NCBI GenBank assembly: GCA_944389385.1
Contig: CALXMC010000002.1
Span: 1-64,000, forward strand
DNA from: an uncultured Alphaproteobacteria bacterium
GTDB lineage: Bacteria; Pseudomonadota; Alphaproteobacteria; Rs-D84
DNA length: 64,000 nt
Direction: 5' to 3'
A model generated the notes under the pieces. It was given only the letters and a program-made list of their open reading frames with translations, did not search any database and was not told where the DNA came from. Shown one piece after another: positions 9,564 to 18,712 of the stretch; position 1 is the stretch's first letter; the number at the start of each line of letters is the position of its first letter. The position numbers and the translations under genes were made by a program.

Positions 9564-9743
9564 ATGGCAAAAATAATTGTAAAGCAGGTTAAAAGTGTTA
9601 TTGGTCGTCCGGCTGCGCAACGCAAGGTTGTTGCTGCGTTGGGATTGGGACGTGTTGGCAAAATGCGTGAAGTCGAAGATACACCGACTGTGCGCGGCAT
9701 GGTTGCCAAAGTTTCACACTTGGTCGAAATTGTTGAAAAATAA
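9564..9743 (+). CDS. rpmD: 50S ribosomal protein L30
   Basis: Translation of 9564-9743 gives a 59-residue L30: [16 protein letters not shown], then [15 protein letters not shown] and [20 protein letters not shown]. The short ferredoxin-like L30 and its place between rpsE and rplO are standard in proteobacteria. An ACGGAGATAT ribosome binding site precedes the ATG. Its length would put it below many ORF cut-offs. Confidence 0.96.
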   Translation: MAKIIVKQVKSVIGRPAAQRKVVAALGLGRVGKMREVEDTPTVRGMVAKVSHLVEIVEK

Positions 9744-9830
9744 CTTTGTTAAACCGAGTACGTCATTTTACGTGGCGTGCGATACAGAACTGTGATAAAA
9801 TCCAGTTCGCAGGATAAAAGGAAATATAAA

Positions 9831-10289
9831 ATGAAATTGAATGCTTTGATGGATAATTACGGTGCACGTGGTAACGCCAAACGCGTTGGTCGCGGTATCG
9901 GTTCGGGTATGGGTAAAACCGCAGGACGTGGTAACAAAGGTCAAAAGGCACGCAGTGGTTCGCGCAAGCAGGCGACGTTCCAAGGTGGTCAGATGCCAAT
10001 TTTGCGCCGTTTCCCGAAATTTGGGTTTAATAATCCATTCGCCAAAGAATATGTAACAATTAACTTGGGTGATATTGAAAAATTTATTGCGTCTGGCAAA
10101 ATCGATGCGGCAAATCCAATTACCATCGATTCTTTGTTCCAGGCTAAAATTATCAACCGTAAAAAAGATGGTTTGAAAGTTTTGGCCAAAGGCGAAATCA
10201 AAACATCTGTTAATGTGATTGCAACTAAATGGTCCAAGGCGGCCGAAGACGCAATCGTCAAAGCGGGTGGTTCAATTAAAAATAAATAA
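9831..10289 (+). CDS. rplO: 50S ribosomal protein L15
   Basis: L15 (152 residues) is a late assembly protein. The Gly/Arg-rich N-terminus (NAKRVGRGIGSGMGKTAGRG) and FQGGQMPILRRFPKFGF are characteristic. The frame is open from 9777, but the ATG at 9831 follows AAAAGGAAATATAAA and gives the normal MKLNALMDN start. secY follows after a spacer with a strong hairpin. Confidence 0.97.
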   Translation: MKLNALMDNYGARGNAKRVGRGIGSGMGKTAGRGNKGQKARSGSRKQATFQGGQMPILRRFPKFGFNNPFAKEYVTINLGDIEKFIASGKIDAANPITIDSLFQAKIINRKKDGLKVLAKGEIKTSVNVIATKWSKAAEDAIVKAGGSIKNK

Positions 10290-10297
10290 TTTATAAT

Positions 10298-10320
10298 GTC
10301 TGCATCCATCGGGTGCAGAC
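10298..10320 (+). other. Intercistronic hairpin, rplO-secY
   Basis: GTCTGCATCC (10298-10307) pairs with GGGTGCAGAC (10311-10320) over 10 bp with one G-T wobble around ATC. No T-run follows. Its position directly ahead of secY could matter for relative expression or message processing. Confidence 0.5.
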
Positions 10321-10342
10321 AACAAATTAAAAGTTCGTTCGC

Positions 10343-11659
10343 ATGAAATTTTTGAAGAAATTTTTTGGCAGTATGTCCGATTTGCAAAAGCGCATATTAT
10401 TTACAATTGGGGCGCTGATTGTGTATCGTATTGGATCATTTATACCTTTGCCGGGTGTGAATGCGTCTGCTGTAATACATCTTTTCACTGGCGAGGGCAG
10501 TGGTATGATGGGAATGTTTGACATGTTCGCGGGTGGTTCGTTGTCGCGTATGTCTGTGTTGGCATTAAATATTTTCCCATATATTTCTGCGTCGATTGTG
10601 TTGCAGTTGTTGACCGCAACCAGTAAATCGTTAAGCGAACTGCGTAAAGAGGGCGAGTCCGGTCGTATTAAAATTAACCAATATACACGTTATTTGGCCG
10701 TGTTCTTGGCCGTTGTCCAGGGATGGGCGGTTGTTCGTGGGTTGGAATCTATGGCGCCGGTTAATGGTGTGGCGGCCGTGGTAAATCCTGGATTTGCGTT
10801 CGAATTATCTGCCATCATTGCGTTGGTTGGTGGTACCGTATTCGTTATGTGGTTGGCCGAACAAATCACTGCACGCGGCATAGGTCAGGGCGCGTCGCTG
10901 TTAATCTTTGCGGGTATTATTGCCGAAGTGCCGGGTGGAATCGCGCAGTTGTTCTCGTTGGGATCGGTTGGTCAGATTTCGCCGGCTATGATTGCGTTGG
11001 TCGTTGCGTTCGTGATAGGTATTGTTGCGTTAATCGCGTTCTTTGAACAGGCACAACGTCGTATTCAAATACTGTATCCGCGCCAGGTTATGTCCAATGG
11101 CGTGATGAACACGAATGCGTCTTATTTGCCAATCAAGGTTAATATGTCGGGCGTCATGGGGCCTGTGTTTGCGGCCAGTATCATGATGTTGCCGGCATTT
11201 GTGCAGCAATTTGTGCAAAGTGAAAATCCAATTATGCAATCCATTATGGGATTCTTTACGTATGGTTCATGGTCTTACATAATTACGTATACTGTGTTGA
11301 TTGCGTTCTTTGCGTATTTCCAAACTGCGGTTATATTTAATTCCGAAGATACCGCGAACAATCTGAAAAACGCAGGCGGTTATATCCCAGGTGTTCGCCC
11401 GGGCGAGCAGACCATGCACTATCTGGATTCGGTTGTGTCGCATACGACTGCGATTGGTGTTTTGTATTTGATTGTGGTGTGTGTGATTCCGATTATCTTG
11501 AATACTCATGCGGGTATGCCGTTGACGATTGGCGGAACCAGTGTGTTAATCGTTGCGGGCGTTGTTTTGGATACTATGAACCAAGTGCAATCATACTTGG
11601 TCGCCAAACAATACAGAAGTGTGATTAAAAAAGCACAGAAAAAGGGGCGCTTCCGTTAA
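10343..11659 (+). CDS. secY: Protein translocase subunit SecY
   Basis: SecY (438 residues) is the channel of the Sec translocon in the inner membrane. The sequence shows about ten hydrophobic spans. The plug and TM1 region starts RILFTIGALIVYRIGSFIPL and later RQVMSNGVMNTNASYLPIKV and GGYIPGVRPGEQT are hallmark cytosolic and periplasmic loops. It exports the many signal-peptide proteins in this window. The usual downstream neighbour adk is not here; rpsM starts 153 bases later. Confidence 0.98.
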   Translation: MKFLKKFFGSMSDLQKRILFTIGALIVYRIGSFIPLPGVNASAVIHLFTGEGSGMMGMFDMFAGGSLSRMSVLALNIFPYISASIVLQLLTATSKSLSELRKEGESGRIKINQYTRYLAVFLAVVQGWAVVRGLESMAPVNGVAAVVNPGFAFELSAIIALVGGTVFVMWLAEQITARGIGQGASLLIFAGIIAEVPGGIAQLFSLGSVGQISPAMIALVVAFVIGIVALIAFFEQAQRRIQILYPRQVMSNGVMNTNASYLPIKVNMSGVMGPVFAASIMMLPAFVQQFVQSENPIMQSIMGFFTYGSWSYIITYTVLIAFFAYFQTAVIFNSEDTANNLKNAGGYIPGVRPGEQTMHYLDSVVSHTTAIGVLYLIVVCVIPIILNTHAGMPLTIGGTSVLIVAGVVLDTMNQVQSYLVAKQYRSVIKKAQKKGRFR

Positions 11660-11812
11660 TGGCGGGGGTGAATAAAGATTTGACTTTTGCGGCACAGATT
11701 GTAAAATCATGCGGCAAAATAAAATGCGTTTTATAATCATTTGTGTTGATTTGAAACGTTCTTAATCGATGCGCGTCGCGCGTCACAGTAAAAATAAAAA
11801 GGAAAATGAAAA

Positions 11813-12190
11813 ATGGCACGTATAGCAGGTGTTAACATTCCAACAGAAAAACGCATCGAAATTGCGTTGCAGTATATCCATGGGATTGGCCCGGCCAAGT
11901 CTGCACAAATTTGCAAGGCTTTGAAATTAAAAGACGGGTTGCGCGCCAAGGATTTAACTGACGAGGATGTTGTTAAAATTTCAAAATACATCGAAGAAAA
12001 TTTCAAAGTAGAAGGTGATGTCCGTCGTGAAGTCGCTATGAACATCAAACGTTTGCAGGACTTGAAAACATATCGCGGTATTCGTCACCGTAACCGTTTG
12101 CCCGTTCGTGGCCAGCGTACTCGTACAAACGCACGTACCCGTAAAGGAAAACGCGTCGTTGTTGCTGGGTCGGCAGTCAAGGGTAAATAA
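11813..12190 (+). CDS. rpsM: 30S ribosomal protein S13
   Basis: S13 (125 residues) contacts the P-site t[21 protein letters not shown] at the start, [10 protein letters not shown] and the C-terminal [20 protein letters not shown] are conserved. It opens the alpha part of the cluster behind AAAAAGGAAAATG. Confidence 0.98.
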   Translation: MARIAGVNIPTEKRIEIALQYIHGIGPAKSAQICKALKLKDGLRAKDLTDEDVVKISKYIEENFKVEGDVRREVAMNIKRLQDLKTYRGIRHRNRLPVRGQRTRTNARTRKGKRVVVAGSAVKGK

Positions 12191-12256
12191 TATAAAAATA
12201 GGGTAGAGATTAACACCATAGTTAATTGAAGACATCTTACAAAAAGGTAAAAAGTA

Positions 12257-12640
12257 ATGGCAGTAACAAAAGCTAAAAAGAAAGTCGTTAAAAAAGTATC
12301 ACACGGCATTGCGCACGTGGTCGCGACAAATAACAATACTCGTATAACCATCACCGATCAGTCTGGGGCCGTATTAACATGGGCCACCGCCGGTGCAAAT
12401 AACTTCAAAGGCGCGAAAAAATCAACGCCATACGCCGCAACAGTTGTTGCCGACGCCGTTGGTAAAAAAGTCGCTGAAATGGGCATGAAAACAGTCGATG
12501 TTTTAATGCGTGGTATTGGTCAGGGTCGTGAATCTGCTGTCCGCGGTTTGGCGAATGCTGGTTTGATTGTCCAGTCCATTACTGACACGACACGTATTCC
12601 GCATAATGGGTGTCGTCCAAAAAAAGTTCGCCGCGTATAA
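12257..12640 (+). CDS. rpsK: 30S ribosomal protein S11
   Basis: S11 (127 residues) lines the mRNA channel on the platform. The HVVATNNNTRITITDQSG motif and the ending IPHNGCRPKKVRRV are diagnostic. In most alphaproteobacteria rpoA follows directly. Here a repeat array, a bidirectional terminator and an opposite-strand gene intervene. Confidence 0.98.
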   Translation: MAVTKAKKKVVKKVSHGIAHVVATNNNTRITITDQSGAVLTWATAGANNFKGAKKSTPYAATVVADAVGKKVAEMGMKTVDVLMRGIGQGRESAVRGLANAGLIVQSITDTTRIPHNGCRPKKVRRV

Positions 12641-12663
12641 TTAAATATAATAATATATCTACT

Positions 12664-12918
12664 CGCGGTGGGGGTTGCTCGTGTATGTTCTAATACACTT
12701 CGCAACCCCCACTGCGCGTATCTATATCATTCTATTTAATTTTATGGAACGCAGACCATGCAATCCCGTTTGCGTATCTCTGCACCATTCTATTTAATTT
12801 TATGGAACGCAGACCATGCAATCCCGTTTGCGTATCTCTGCGCCATTCTATTTAATTTTCACAAAATGCCATTTCGCAACCCCCACTGCGCGTATCTATA
12901 TCATTCTATTTAATTTTC
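12664..12918 (+). repeat. Hairpin repeat expanded into a 58-bp tandem array
   Basis: A long hairpin spans 12664-12716. The outer arms 12664-12678 and 12702-12716 pair over 15 positions with one G-T wobble, and the inner arms GTGTAT/ATACAC lie at 12681-12698. The sequence then repeats with a 58-base period from 12728, 12786 and 12844. The right part of the hairpin (TTCGCAACCCCCACTGCG) returns at 12873, exactly 174 bases (3 x 58) after 12699. The core is shared with the element at 61822-62064. No coding potential is seen. Confidence 0.75.
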
Positions 12919-12941
12919 AAGTGGGGAATAATTTTGACGAT

Positions 12942-12969
12942 AAAAAAATCCGCGTTTGCGGATTTTTTT
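12942..12969. terminator. Bidirectional Rho-independent terminator
   Basis: The stem TCCGC/GCGGA with a GTTT loop is flanked by seven A and seven T, so it can end transcription from rpsK (+) and from the gene at 12973-13410 (-). Confidence 0.8.
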
Positions 12970-12972
12970 ATT

Positions 12973-13410
12973 TTATCGTGCGCAGGTGCCGCAGTGTGGA
13001 TTGGGCGCCTGGATATAACGGCGGGTTGAATATGTGCCGGCCGGTTTATATGTTACAACCGGTTCATAAATCTGATAATGATCTATGACTTCGGTATATG
13101 TTTTTACGCGAACTGGGTTCAAGTGTGCTGATTTTGCGCAACCGTTATCGCATTTACCGCAACCGTTATTGCATTTCGCGCAACGGCCATGTGCCACATC
13201 CAACGATGATGCCGCGCGGCATGGTGTTGGTTTGACTGCGCGTGCGCGTTTCGGCGCAACGTATACACCGTCAATATATTTTACAGTGTCCACCGTAATC
13301 GTACCATAGGTTTCAAATGTTTCGGTTTCTGTGACCGCGAATCCGTCCGCCATGGCGGGTGTTGCAATCGTTGCAGCCGCCAAAATTCCGAATAATATGT
13401 TTTTCTTCAT
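12973..13410 (-). CDS. Exported cysteine-rich protein, unknown function
   Basis: The 145-residue product has a clear signal peptide (MKKNILFGILAAATIATPAMA, cleavage after AMA). The mature part centres on a cluster C-x2-C-x3-C-x2-C-x3-C near residues 78-90 and ends in C-x2-C. Such spacing suits metal binding or disulfide pairing in the periplasm; neither can be decided from sequence. I recognise no family. It is transcribed against the ribosomal cluster from its own promoter and splits rpsK from rpoA. Its cysteine layout differs from the large CMD-motif family elsewhere in the window. Confidence 0.85.
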   Translation of the reverse strand: MKKNILFGILAAATIATPAMADGFAVTETETFETYGTITVDTVKYIDGVYVAPKRARAVKPTPCRAASSLDVAHGRCAKCNNGCGKCDNGCAKSAHLNPVRVKTYTEVIDHYQIYEPVVTYKPAGTYSTRRYIQAPNPHCGTCAR

Positions 13411-13439
13411 GTTATGTCCTTTGTTTCGGGTTTGTATTA

Positions 13440-13468
13440 AAATTAGTACAATATTTTATAATTGTCAA
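13440..13468 (-). promoter_or_regulatory. Sigma-70-type promoter for the gene at 12973-13410
   Basis: On the minus strand TTGACA (13468-13463) and TAATTT (13445-13440) are separated by 17 bases. The start codon lies about 30 bases downstream. Confidence 0.6.
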
Positions 13469-13503
13469 GTTTTTAAGATAAAATCGTAAATCTTAATAAT
13501 TGT

Positions 13504-13530
13504 TTGACTTTTGGTGATTTGTGGTATAAA
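13504..13530 (+). promoter_or_regulatory. Promoter of the rpoA-rplQ unit
   Basis: TTGACT (13504-13509) and TATAAA (13525-13530) are 15 bases apart, or 16 if the upstream box is read as TTTGAC. It lies 76 bases before rpoA, as expected once the gene is cut off from rpsK by a terminator and an opposing gene. Confidence 0.6.
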
Positions 13531-13606
13531 ATTCGCGGGCGCGTTGGGGATTCTGGCGTGTAATCACATTGGTGAAAATGATAAACTAAGCCATGGAGTT
13601 AAAATA

Positions 13607-14635
13607 ATGATTGAAAAAAACTGGGTTACTTTGATTAAGCCCAAAAAACTGAATATCAAAACAGATGAACATAACCCGAACCAGGCGACTTTGATTGCCG
13701 AACCGTTGGAAAAGGGTTTCGGATTGACATTGGGTACGGCGCTGCGTCGCGTGTTGTTGTCTTCGTTACAGGGTTGTGCGCCGATTTATATCAAGATTGA
13801 TGGTGTCCAGCACGAATTTTCCAGTATTTCCGGCGTGCGCGAGGATGTCACCGATATTATCCTGAATTTGAAGGGTGTTTATTTCAAGGCTTTGACCGAA
13901 GGCCAGCACAAGGCCACATTAAAGGTTCGTGGTCCAGCCGTTGTTACCGCGGGTATGATTGAAACATCCGGCGGGGTCGAAGTTATGAACAAAGATGCTG
14001 AAATCTGCAATTTGGATGATGGCGCGAATTTGGATATGGAAATTACTTTATCGACCGGGCGCGGATATGTGCCGGCGTCTGCACATGCAGAAGGTTTGCC
14101 ATTGGGTGTTATTCCGGTTGATTCTATTTTCTCGCCGATATTAAATGTTGCAACCGAGGTTTCTGAAACGCGTGTTGGTCAAAGCACTGATTACGACAAA
14201 TTGGAAATGATGGTCAAAACGAATGGGTCTGTTTCACCCGAAGATGCAATCGCTTTGGCGGCGCGTATTTTAACCGACCAATTGGTTGTATTTATTAACT
14301 TTGAAGATCCGGCACAGATTAACGCACCGGCCGAAGAAGAAAAGGCCAAAGATGCACTGCCGTTCGATCCGAAATTGTTAAAGCATGTCGATGAATTGGA
14401 ATTGTCTGTTCGTGCCAATAACTGTCTGAAAAATGACAAGATTAACTGGTTGGGCGAATTGGTACAAAAGACCGAGGCTGATATGTTGAAAACACCGAAC
14501 TTTGGCCGCAAATCGCTGAACGAAATCAAAGTTCAATTGGAAGCGATGGGTTTAAGTTTGGGTATGGAGGTTCCAGGTTGGCCACCGGAAAATATTGCGG
14601 AGTTGGCCAAAAAATACGAGGACCCCTACAAATAA
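13607..14635 (+). CDS. rpoA: DNA-directed RNA polymerase subunit alpha
   Basis: The alpha subunit (342 residues) nucleates RNA polymerase assembly through its N-terminal domain ([20 protein letters not shown] near residue 40). It contacts promoters and activators through the C-terminal domain ([33 protein letters not shown]). The frame is open from 13511, but the ATG at 13607 follows GGAGTTAAAATA and gives the standard start. The C-terminal tail [16 protein letters not shown] is alphaproteobacteria-like. It is separated from rpsK by about 970 bases. Confidence 0.98.
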   Translation: MIEKNWVTLIKPKKLNIKTDEHNPNQATLIAEPLEKGFGLTLGTALRRVLLSSLQGCAPIYIKIDGVQHEFSSISGVREDVTDIILNLKGVYFKALTEGQHKATLKVRGPAVVTAGMIETSGGVEVMNKDAEICNLDDGANLDMEITLSTGRGYVPASAHAEGLPLGVIPVDSIFSPILNVATEVSETRVGQSTDYDKLEMMVKTNGSVSPEDAIALAARILTDQLVVFINFEDPAQINAPAEEEKAKDALPFDPKLLKHVDELELSVRANNCLKNDKINWLGELVQKTEADMLKTPNFGRKSLNEIKVQLEAMGLSLGMEVPGWPPENIAELAKKYEDPYK

Positions 14636-14642
14636 ATTAAAT

Positions 14643-14850
14643 TTTATGGATGCTTGTCGCGATTGTCGGTTCTTATGTAGGTTTACTACACTGCGAACCG
14701 CCAATCGTTTCCAATCATCTCATAAACTTTAATTTCTTGCTTGTGCAAGTGAATTTTACAATTAAACTTTATGGATGCTTGTCGCGATTGTCGGTTCTTA
14801 TGCAGCGAACCGCCAATCGTCTCCAATCATCTCATAAATTTTAATTTCTT
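14643..14850 (+). repeat. Direct repeat of a hairpin element (two copies)
   Basis: Copy 1 (14643-14738) contains a 13-position stem 14660-14672/14695-14707 with one mismatch and inner arms TGTAG/CTACA. Copy 2 (14768-14850) keeps the outer stem but has lost 13 bases of the loop, including the inner arms. The layout matches the elements at 12664 and 61822, with a different stem sequence. Confidence 0.7.
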
Positions 14851-14869
14851 ACATATACTGGTGGAAAAA

Positions 14870-14992
14870 ATGACAACGAAAAAGAAAGATTCTTATAATA
14901 ATGCGAAAAAGCGCGTGCCGTTCTTGCAGGGCGACAGTGTTTTTGCCCAGATGTTTCGTATGATATTTTTTGGCGCCGATAAACAAAAATAA
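14870..14992 (+). CDS. Possible 40-residue protein between rpoA and rplQ
   Basis: An ATG at 14870 behind GGTGGA opens a 40-codon frame with a Lys-rich start (MTTKKKDSYNNAKKRV) and a hydrophobic patch FAQMFRMIFFGA. The ribosome-binding spacing is good and it sits in the rpoA-rplQ transcript. No family is recognised. It could be chance, because the frame stays open upstream into the repeat. Confidence 0.4.
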   Translation: MTTKKKDSYNNAKKRVPFLQGDSVFAQMFRMIFFGADKQK

Positions 14993-15041
14993 ATTCGCGT
15001 TACTGGCCCCGGTGGGTCAGGGCGCGCGTCTCAACACCAAT

Positions 15042-15057
15042 CCCGGGTTTGCCCGGG
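15042..15057 (+). other. Hairpin before rplQ
   Basis: CCCGGG-TTTG-CCCGGG forms a 6-bp GC stem 26 bases upstream of the rplQ start. No T-run follows. Confidence 0.35.
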
Positions 15058-15082
15058 CGGAAACAACAAAAGGAGTAGTTAA

Positions 15083-15652
15083 ATGAGACACATGAAAGCG
15101 CATCGCACGTTTAATCGCGATACTAATGCTCGTAAAGCCTTGTTCATTGGGCTGGCGAAAAACTTGATTGAAAAAGAACAAATTAAAACAACTTTGCCAA
15201 AGGCCAAAGACCTGCGCGGTGTGGTCGAAAAGTTAATTACCCGTGCCAAGGTTGATACAGTTGCAAATCGTCGCTTGGTCGCGTCCCAGTTGGGCAATGC
15301 GTCCGATACAACGGTTAAAAAATTGTTCGATGTTTTGGGGCCACGTTATGCAAAACGTCCAGGCGGTTATACACGCGTGTTAAAGGCCGGTTTCCGTTAT
15401 GGTGATGCTGCGCCGATGGCGATTATCGAATTGGTTGATCGCGATGTAAATGCGAAAAAGGCAAACAAACCTGCTGCGGCTGCGGAAGAAAAAGCGACTG
15501 AAAAAGTTGCTGATAAAGCGGACAAAGCAGAAAAGGCGACAAAAAAAGCCGCCACAACCAAGGTTGAAAAAGAAGAATCTGCACCAAAGGCTGCCAAAGC
15601 TGCGGGTGCAAAAAAGACCGTAGCGGTAAAACGCCGTACAACCGGTAAATAA
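15083..15652 (+). CDS. rplQ: 50S ribosomal protein L17 with long Lys/Ala tail
   Basis: L17 occupies residues 1-120, with the [20 protein letters not shown] and [22 protein letters not shown] segments. The protein runs to 189 residues. From about residue 123 it is a repetitive Lys/Ala/Glu-rich tail (units like [14 protein letters not shown]). Most alphaproteobacterial L17 proteins are around 140 residues. An AGGAGTAGTT site precedes the ATG. It ends the cluster at a strong terminator. Confidence 0.97.
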   Translation: MRHMKAHRTFNRDTNARKALFIGLAKNLIEKEQIKTTLPKAKDLRGVVEKLITRAKVDTVANRRLVASQLGNASDTTVKKLFDVLGPRYAKRPGGYTRVLKAGFRYGDAAPMAIIELVDRDVNAKKANKPAAAAEEKATEKVADKADKAEKATKKAATTKVEKEESAPKAAKAAGAKKTVAVKRRTTGK

Positions 15653-15678
15653 AAAACGGGGCATCGCCCCGTTTTTTT
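15651..15678 (+). terminator. Terminator of the ribosomal cluster
   Basis: CGGGGC-AT-CGCCCCG with A-run before and seven T after; it starts at the rplQ stop codon. Confidence 0.85.
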
Positions 15679-16260
15679 GTTACTCGTAACTCCACCGCTG
15701 TCATTGCGAAGGAGCGCGAAACGTTGAAAACGTTGTCGTACGACTGTGGCAATCCAGTTATAATATGTCTGCGGGCAAACGCCCGCAGTGCTTTTTTATT
15801 TACTGGATCGCCACGGTCGTTTCACTCCCTCGCGATGACAAAGGGGACTAAGTGGCTAATCCCACACCACTCTTGTCATTCCCGCACACTCTCTCGTCAC
15901 CCCGGCATCGGGCCCCCACAAACACAAATGTGTTTGTGGGGTGATAGCAGGCCGGGGTCCATTGCGTTCCCTTGGATGTTCGAAATTATAGGGTACGTAT
16001 GTATGTTTCCATTATTACGAATTATCATTATATCAATGGATCCCGGCCTGCGCCGGGATGACAAGTTACAAATAACCAACACCTGCACTCCGCACTCTCT
16101 AACCACCCCGGCACTTCGTGCCACCCCTCCAACGGAGGGGAACTTGGTGCGTTCCCGTCGCGGAACAAAGTTCCCCTCTGCGGAGGGGTGGCGGCTTGCC
16201 GCCGGGGTGGTTCATCACCCGAAGTCTTGGCGAAGGGGGAAACACGAGTAACCAGTAACT
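15679..16260. repeat. Composite GC-rich intergenic repeat bounded by TTACTCGT/ACGAGTAA
   Basis: No gene is seen in this 582-base gap. It begins GTTACTCGTAACT and ends CACGAGTAACCAGTAACT, an inverted terminal motif. Inside are three parts. The 15693-15855 block (TCATTGCGAAGGAGCG...) occurs inverted at 54620-54771. A perfect 13-bp hairpin lies at 15914-15941. A CACCCCGGC...GCCGGGGTGG palindromic block (about 16103-16213) recurs at four other sites. The structure resembles mobile palindromic repeats (REP/MITE-like), but no transposase gene is present. Confidence 0.7.
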
Positions 16261-16261
16261 A

Positions 16262-18664
16262 TTAAAACTGGGTATCGCTGCATGTTTCGACCGGATCCGC
16301 CCATGTTTTACAATATTTGTTACCAAACAATGGATTACCAGTTTTTGTGCATTGTTGGGTGCGCGTGCATTTATGGCATACCAGATTTTCCCAATCAAAC
16401 GTTGTTGTAATCGTTTCTTTGTAATTCCACTGATTTACCGATTTTGAACCAGTTAAATCAAGTTGACCCGCACCATCGGCACCATTCGCACTGCCAGAAC
16501 CTACATTCCCTAACAATCCTACTCCACTAGTTGCTATAGCAGCACTCGCCAACCATATTGCCCCAACAGTAGTCACAGGAACAGTAAACGCAACGACCGT
16601 TGCAGCAGCAATTGCAACCGCCGACAACATTTTTCCAAATGCGTTTTTCGGTGGTTCGGCCGATTTTGGCAAACTGGACAGTTCTGCAAAATTAACGCAT
16701 GCTTCGCGTGCCATTTCACGGCGCGCATCTTTGGCATTTTCGCCATGTATTTCGGCAATGCGTTCGCCGATTGTTACATAGTCTTGCTGTAACCGTTCGG
16801 TTAATTCATCATATTTGGCGTAATAATTGTCTTTGGCGGCTTTCAGCGCGGCATTCGCGATAATCATACGCATTTGCGTTGTCAAGGCGGGAAAACGTCC
16901 GCGGACTTGACCCGTGTTGCCGGCACGGTCGACTATGGTTTCAATACCGTCAACCTCGCGTCCGTTCATACAGTATTGAACGTTTGGATCGGATTCAATC
17001 GCGTTAATTGCTGTGTCGATGTTACGTTGCAATACCGCCAATTCAGACGAAATCATTTCGCGCTGACTTTCGGGGATGTTCGTTTCGCCGATATTTTTCA
17101 AGTATTCATCAACCGAGATTAACCGACCGTCTTCATTAATTTCAACACTTTCCCAATAAATCACCCCGTCAATAACCCCAGCCAATGGCTTGATTGTTCC
17201 GGGAATTTGTTCACCGGTTGCGGGGTCAATGCCCGGACTGCGCCCCAGTTCGTCATCTGTGATTTGCGAAACATCGGTGCGGCAATTTGTATAGTTGATG
17301 TCCATGCTGTCGTTTTCGCCAGAATATTCGCAAATCTTGTATTCCAACGACCGTGACCCCAGGTTTTCATCAACGGTCAGCCCCAGGCAGTTATCTGTGT
17401 CACCACATACCTTTATCATGGCTTCGTCTGCGATTTTTTGGCATTGGGTCAGCATATTATTGTCGATGTTTAAGAATATGCCTTGGGCAATGTTGTATAA
17501 TTCATCATAGACCGCATCGTCACGGATGTCGGTTTCGCCATATTTTTGTTGGCACCCGACCAAGGTGTCGTACGGGCACATGCGAACGATTGTGTCTGTA
17601 TCCAAACCGATACACTGTGTGTAATCGGGACCGCATCTGTCTTCGGATTGCAGACAGTCTTTGAACTGAGTCGTACAAGAATTAACGCGCATGGATGCCA
17701 AACGTGCCAATATGAAATCCCATATATCGGATTCTGGGGCGGATTCTTCTGATATACCGCATGCGTTCAATGGTACTTTACACAGGTTTAGCATCGTTTC
17801 GGGGCGGGTCAGGCACATATCGTATGAACCGTCTGGGTCGTTGGGATCCATTGTGTCTTTACAGGCCTGTTGGAAACAAGACGATATATTACCAATACAA
17901 TTTTGACGGGCGTTATCCTCGGCAATCAGTTCGGCAGATTTAACCTGGGGCGCAACCTCGCGCAGGAATGTATCCCAAACCTGGGATGCAACGTTTTGGC
18001 ATTGTCTGGTGATGCCTTCACACAGCGGTTTTTTGGACAATAAAATGTCATAGGTCGATGCCTGGATTTCAATGCTTGTTGCGCTGCCTTTGATGGTGTA
18101 TGTGTTGCTTAAATCGCGGTTAGTGCTGCGTGTGTTGGTGGAATCAAACGCCGCAATGGATGCGCAACCTGAAAAGTCAGAACCGCAGCCGCCTGTTTCA
18201 ATCATGCAATTTTTGAATTCCACAACGCATTGTCCCAAATCATACTTGTTTGCAGACTGATATTGTTCCAATGCCGCACTGCGCAGTGCTTGCTCGGCGG
18301 TATATAATTTTTGCGCACTGGCGTTACGTTGTTGCTTTAATGAATTTTCATACGCGGTACAATCAGAACGAATTTGTTGCGCGTACATCAAACGCAACAT
18401 ATCCATTTCATCGGCACATTCAGGCATTTGTTGGGCGCAAATTTCATAAGATGCCTGATGTAATGCGTCGCCGGTTTTGTTGTCAATAGGGCTTTGGAAT
18501 ATGTCGGCATTGGAAAAAATGTCTTCGTCAGATACATCAACCGGCATCAGCCAAGAATTCAAATCTGTGACATTGGTCAGATCTGGCAAATCTAACGGTG
18601 GTTTGATTTTCCACATTTTTTTGATGATAAAAAATTGTCGTAAAATGATAAAAAATCCTTTCAA
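16262..18664 (-). pseudogene. Start-less, signal-less copy of the large cysteine-rich protein (silent cassette or pseudogene)
   Basis: An open frame of 800 codons is homologous to the body of the neighbouring 1004-residue protein from about its residue 216 to the end, including both C-x6-C-x6-C-G-x-D-[FY]-x2-C modules and the C-terminal C-S-D-T-Q-F. It lacks the signal peptide, the Arg/Thr-rich stretch and the CMD cysteine motif. The frame begins with a TTG at 18664; the first ATG (18616) has no ribosome binding site and no signal peptide follows. Frame integrity is excellent, with no stops or frameshifts, so it is either very young or maintained by recombination with the + strand gene. Tracts of 72 and 77 bases are identical between the two. 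A minor possibility is a cytosolic protein. Confidence 0.7.
18287..18358. repeat. 72-bp perfect inverted repeat, left arm
   Basis: Identical in reverse complement to 19580-19651; a second exact tract of 77 bases pairs 17832-17908 with 20042-20118. The flanking sequence is clearly more diverged, so the pattern is patchy as expected from gene conversion. Confidence 0.85.
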
Positions 18665-18679
18665 AAATACACCGATATA

Positions 18680-18695
18680 TGATAGAATTATGTAA
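18680..18695 (+). promoter_or_regulatory. Promoter element shared with the gene at 49069
   Basis: The 16-base string TGATAGAATTATGTAA occurs here, 17 bases before the start codon, and again at 49029-49044 before another family member. TAGAAT is a plausible -10. No good -35 is visible here. Confidence 0.45.
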
Positions 18696-18712
18696 ATAGG
18701 AAGGACCTTTTT

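Noticed and set aside
12664-12918. Tandem 58-bp array considered as a CRISPR array
   Set aside because: Units are contiguous copies with no unique spacers, and no cas genes are near.
18665-18712. Site-specific recombination (dif/hix-like) site between the head-to-head paralogues
   Set aside because: The 48 bases show no inverted crossover site and no recombinase gene is nearby; only long homologous tracts support inversion.
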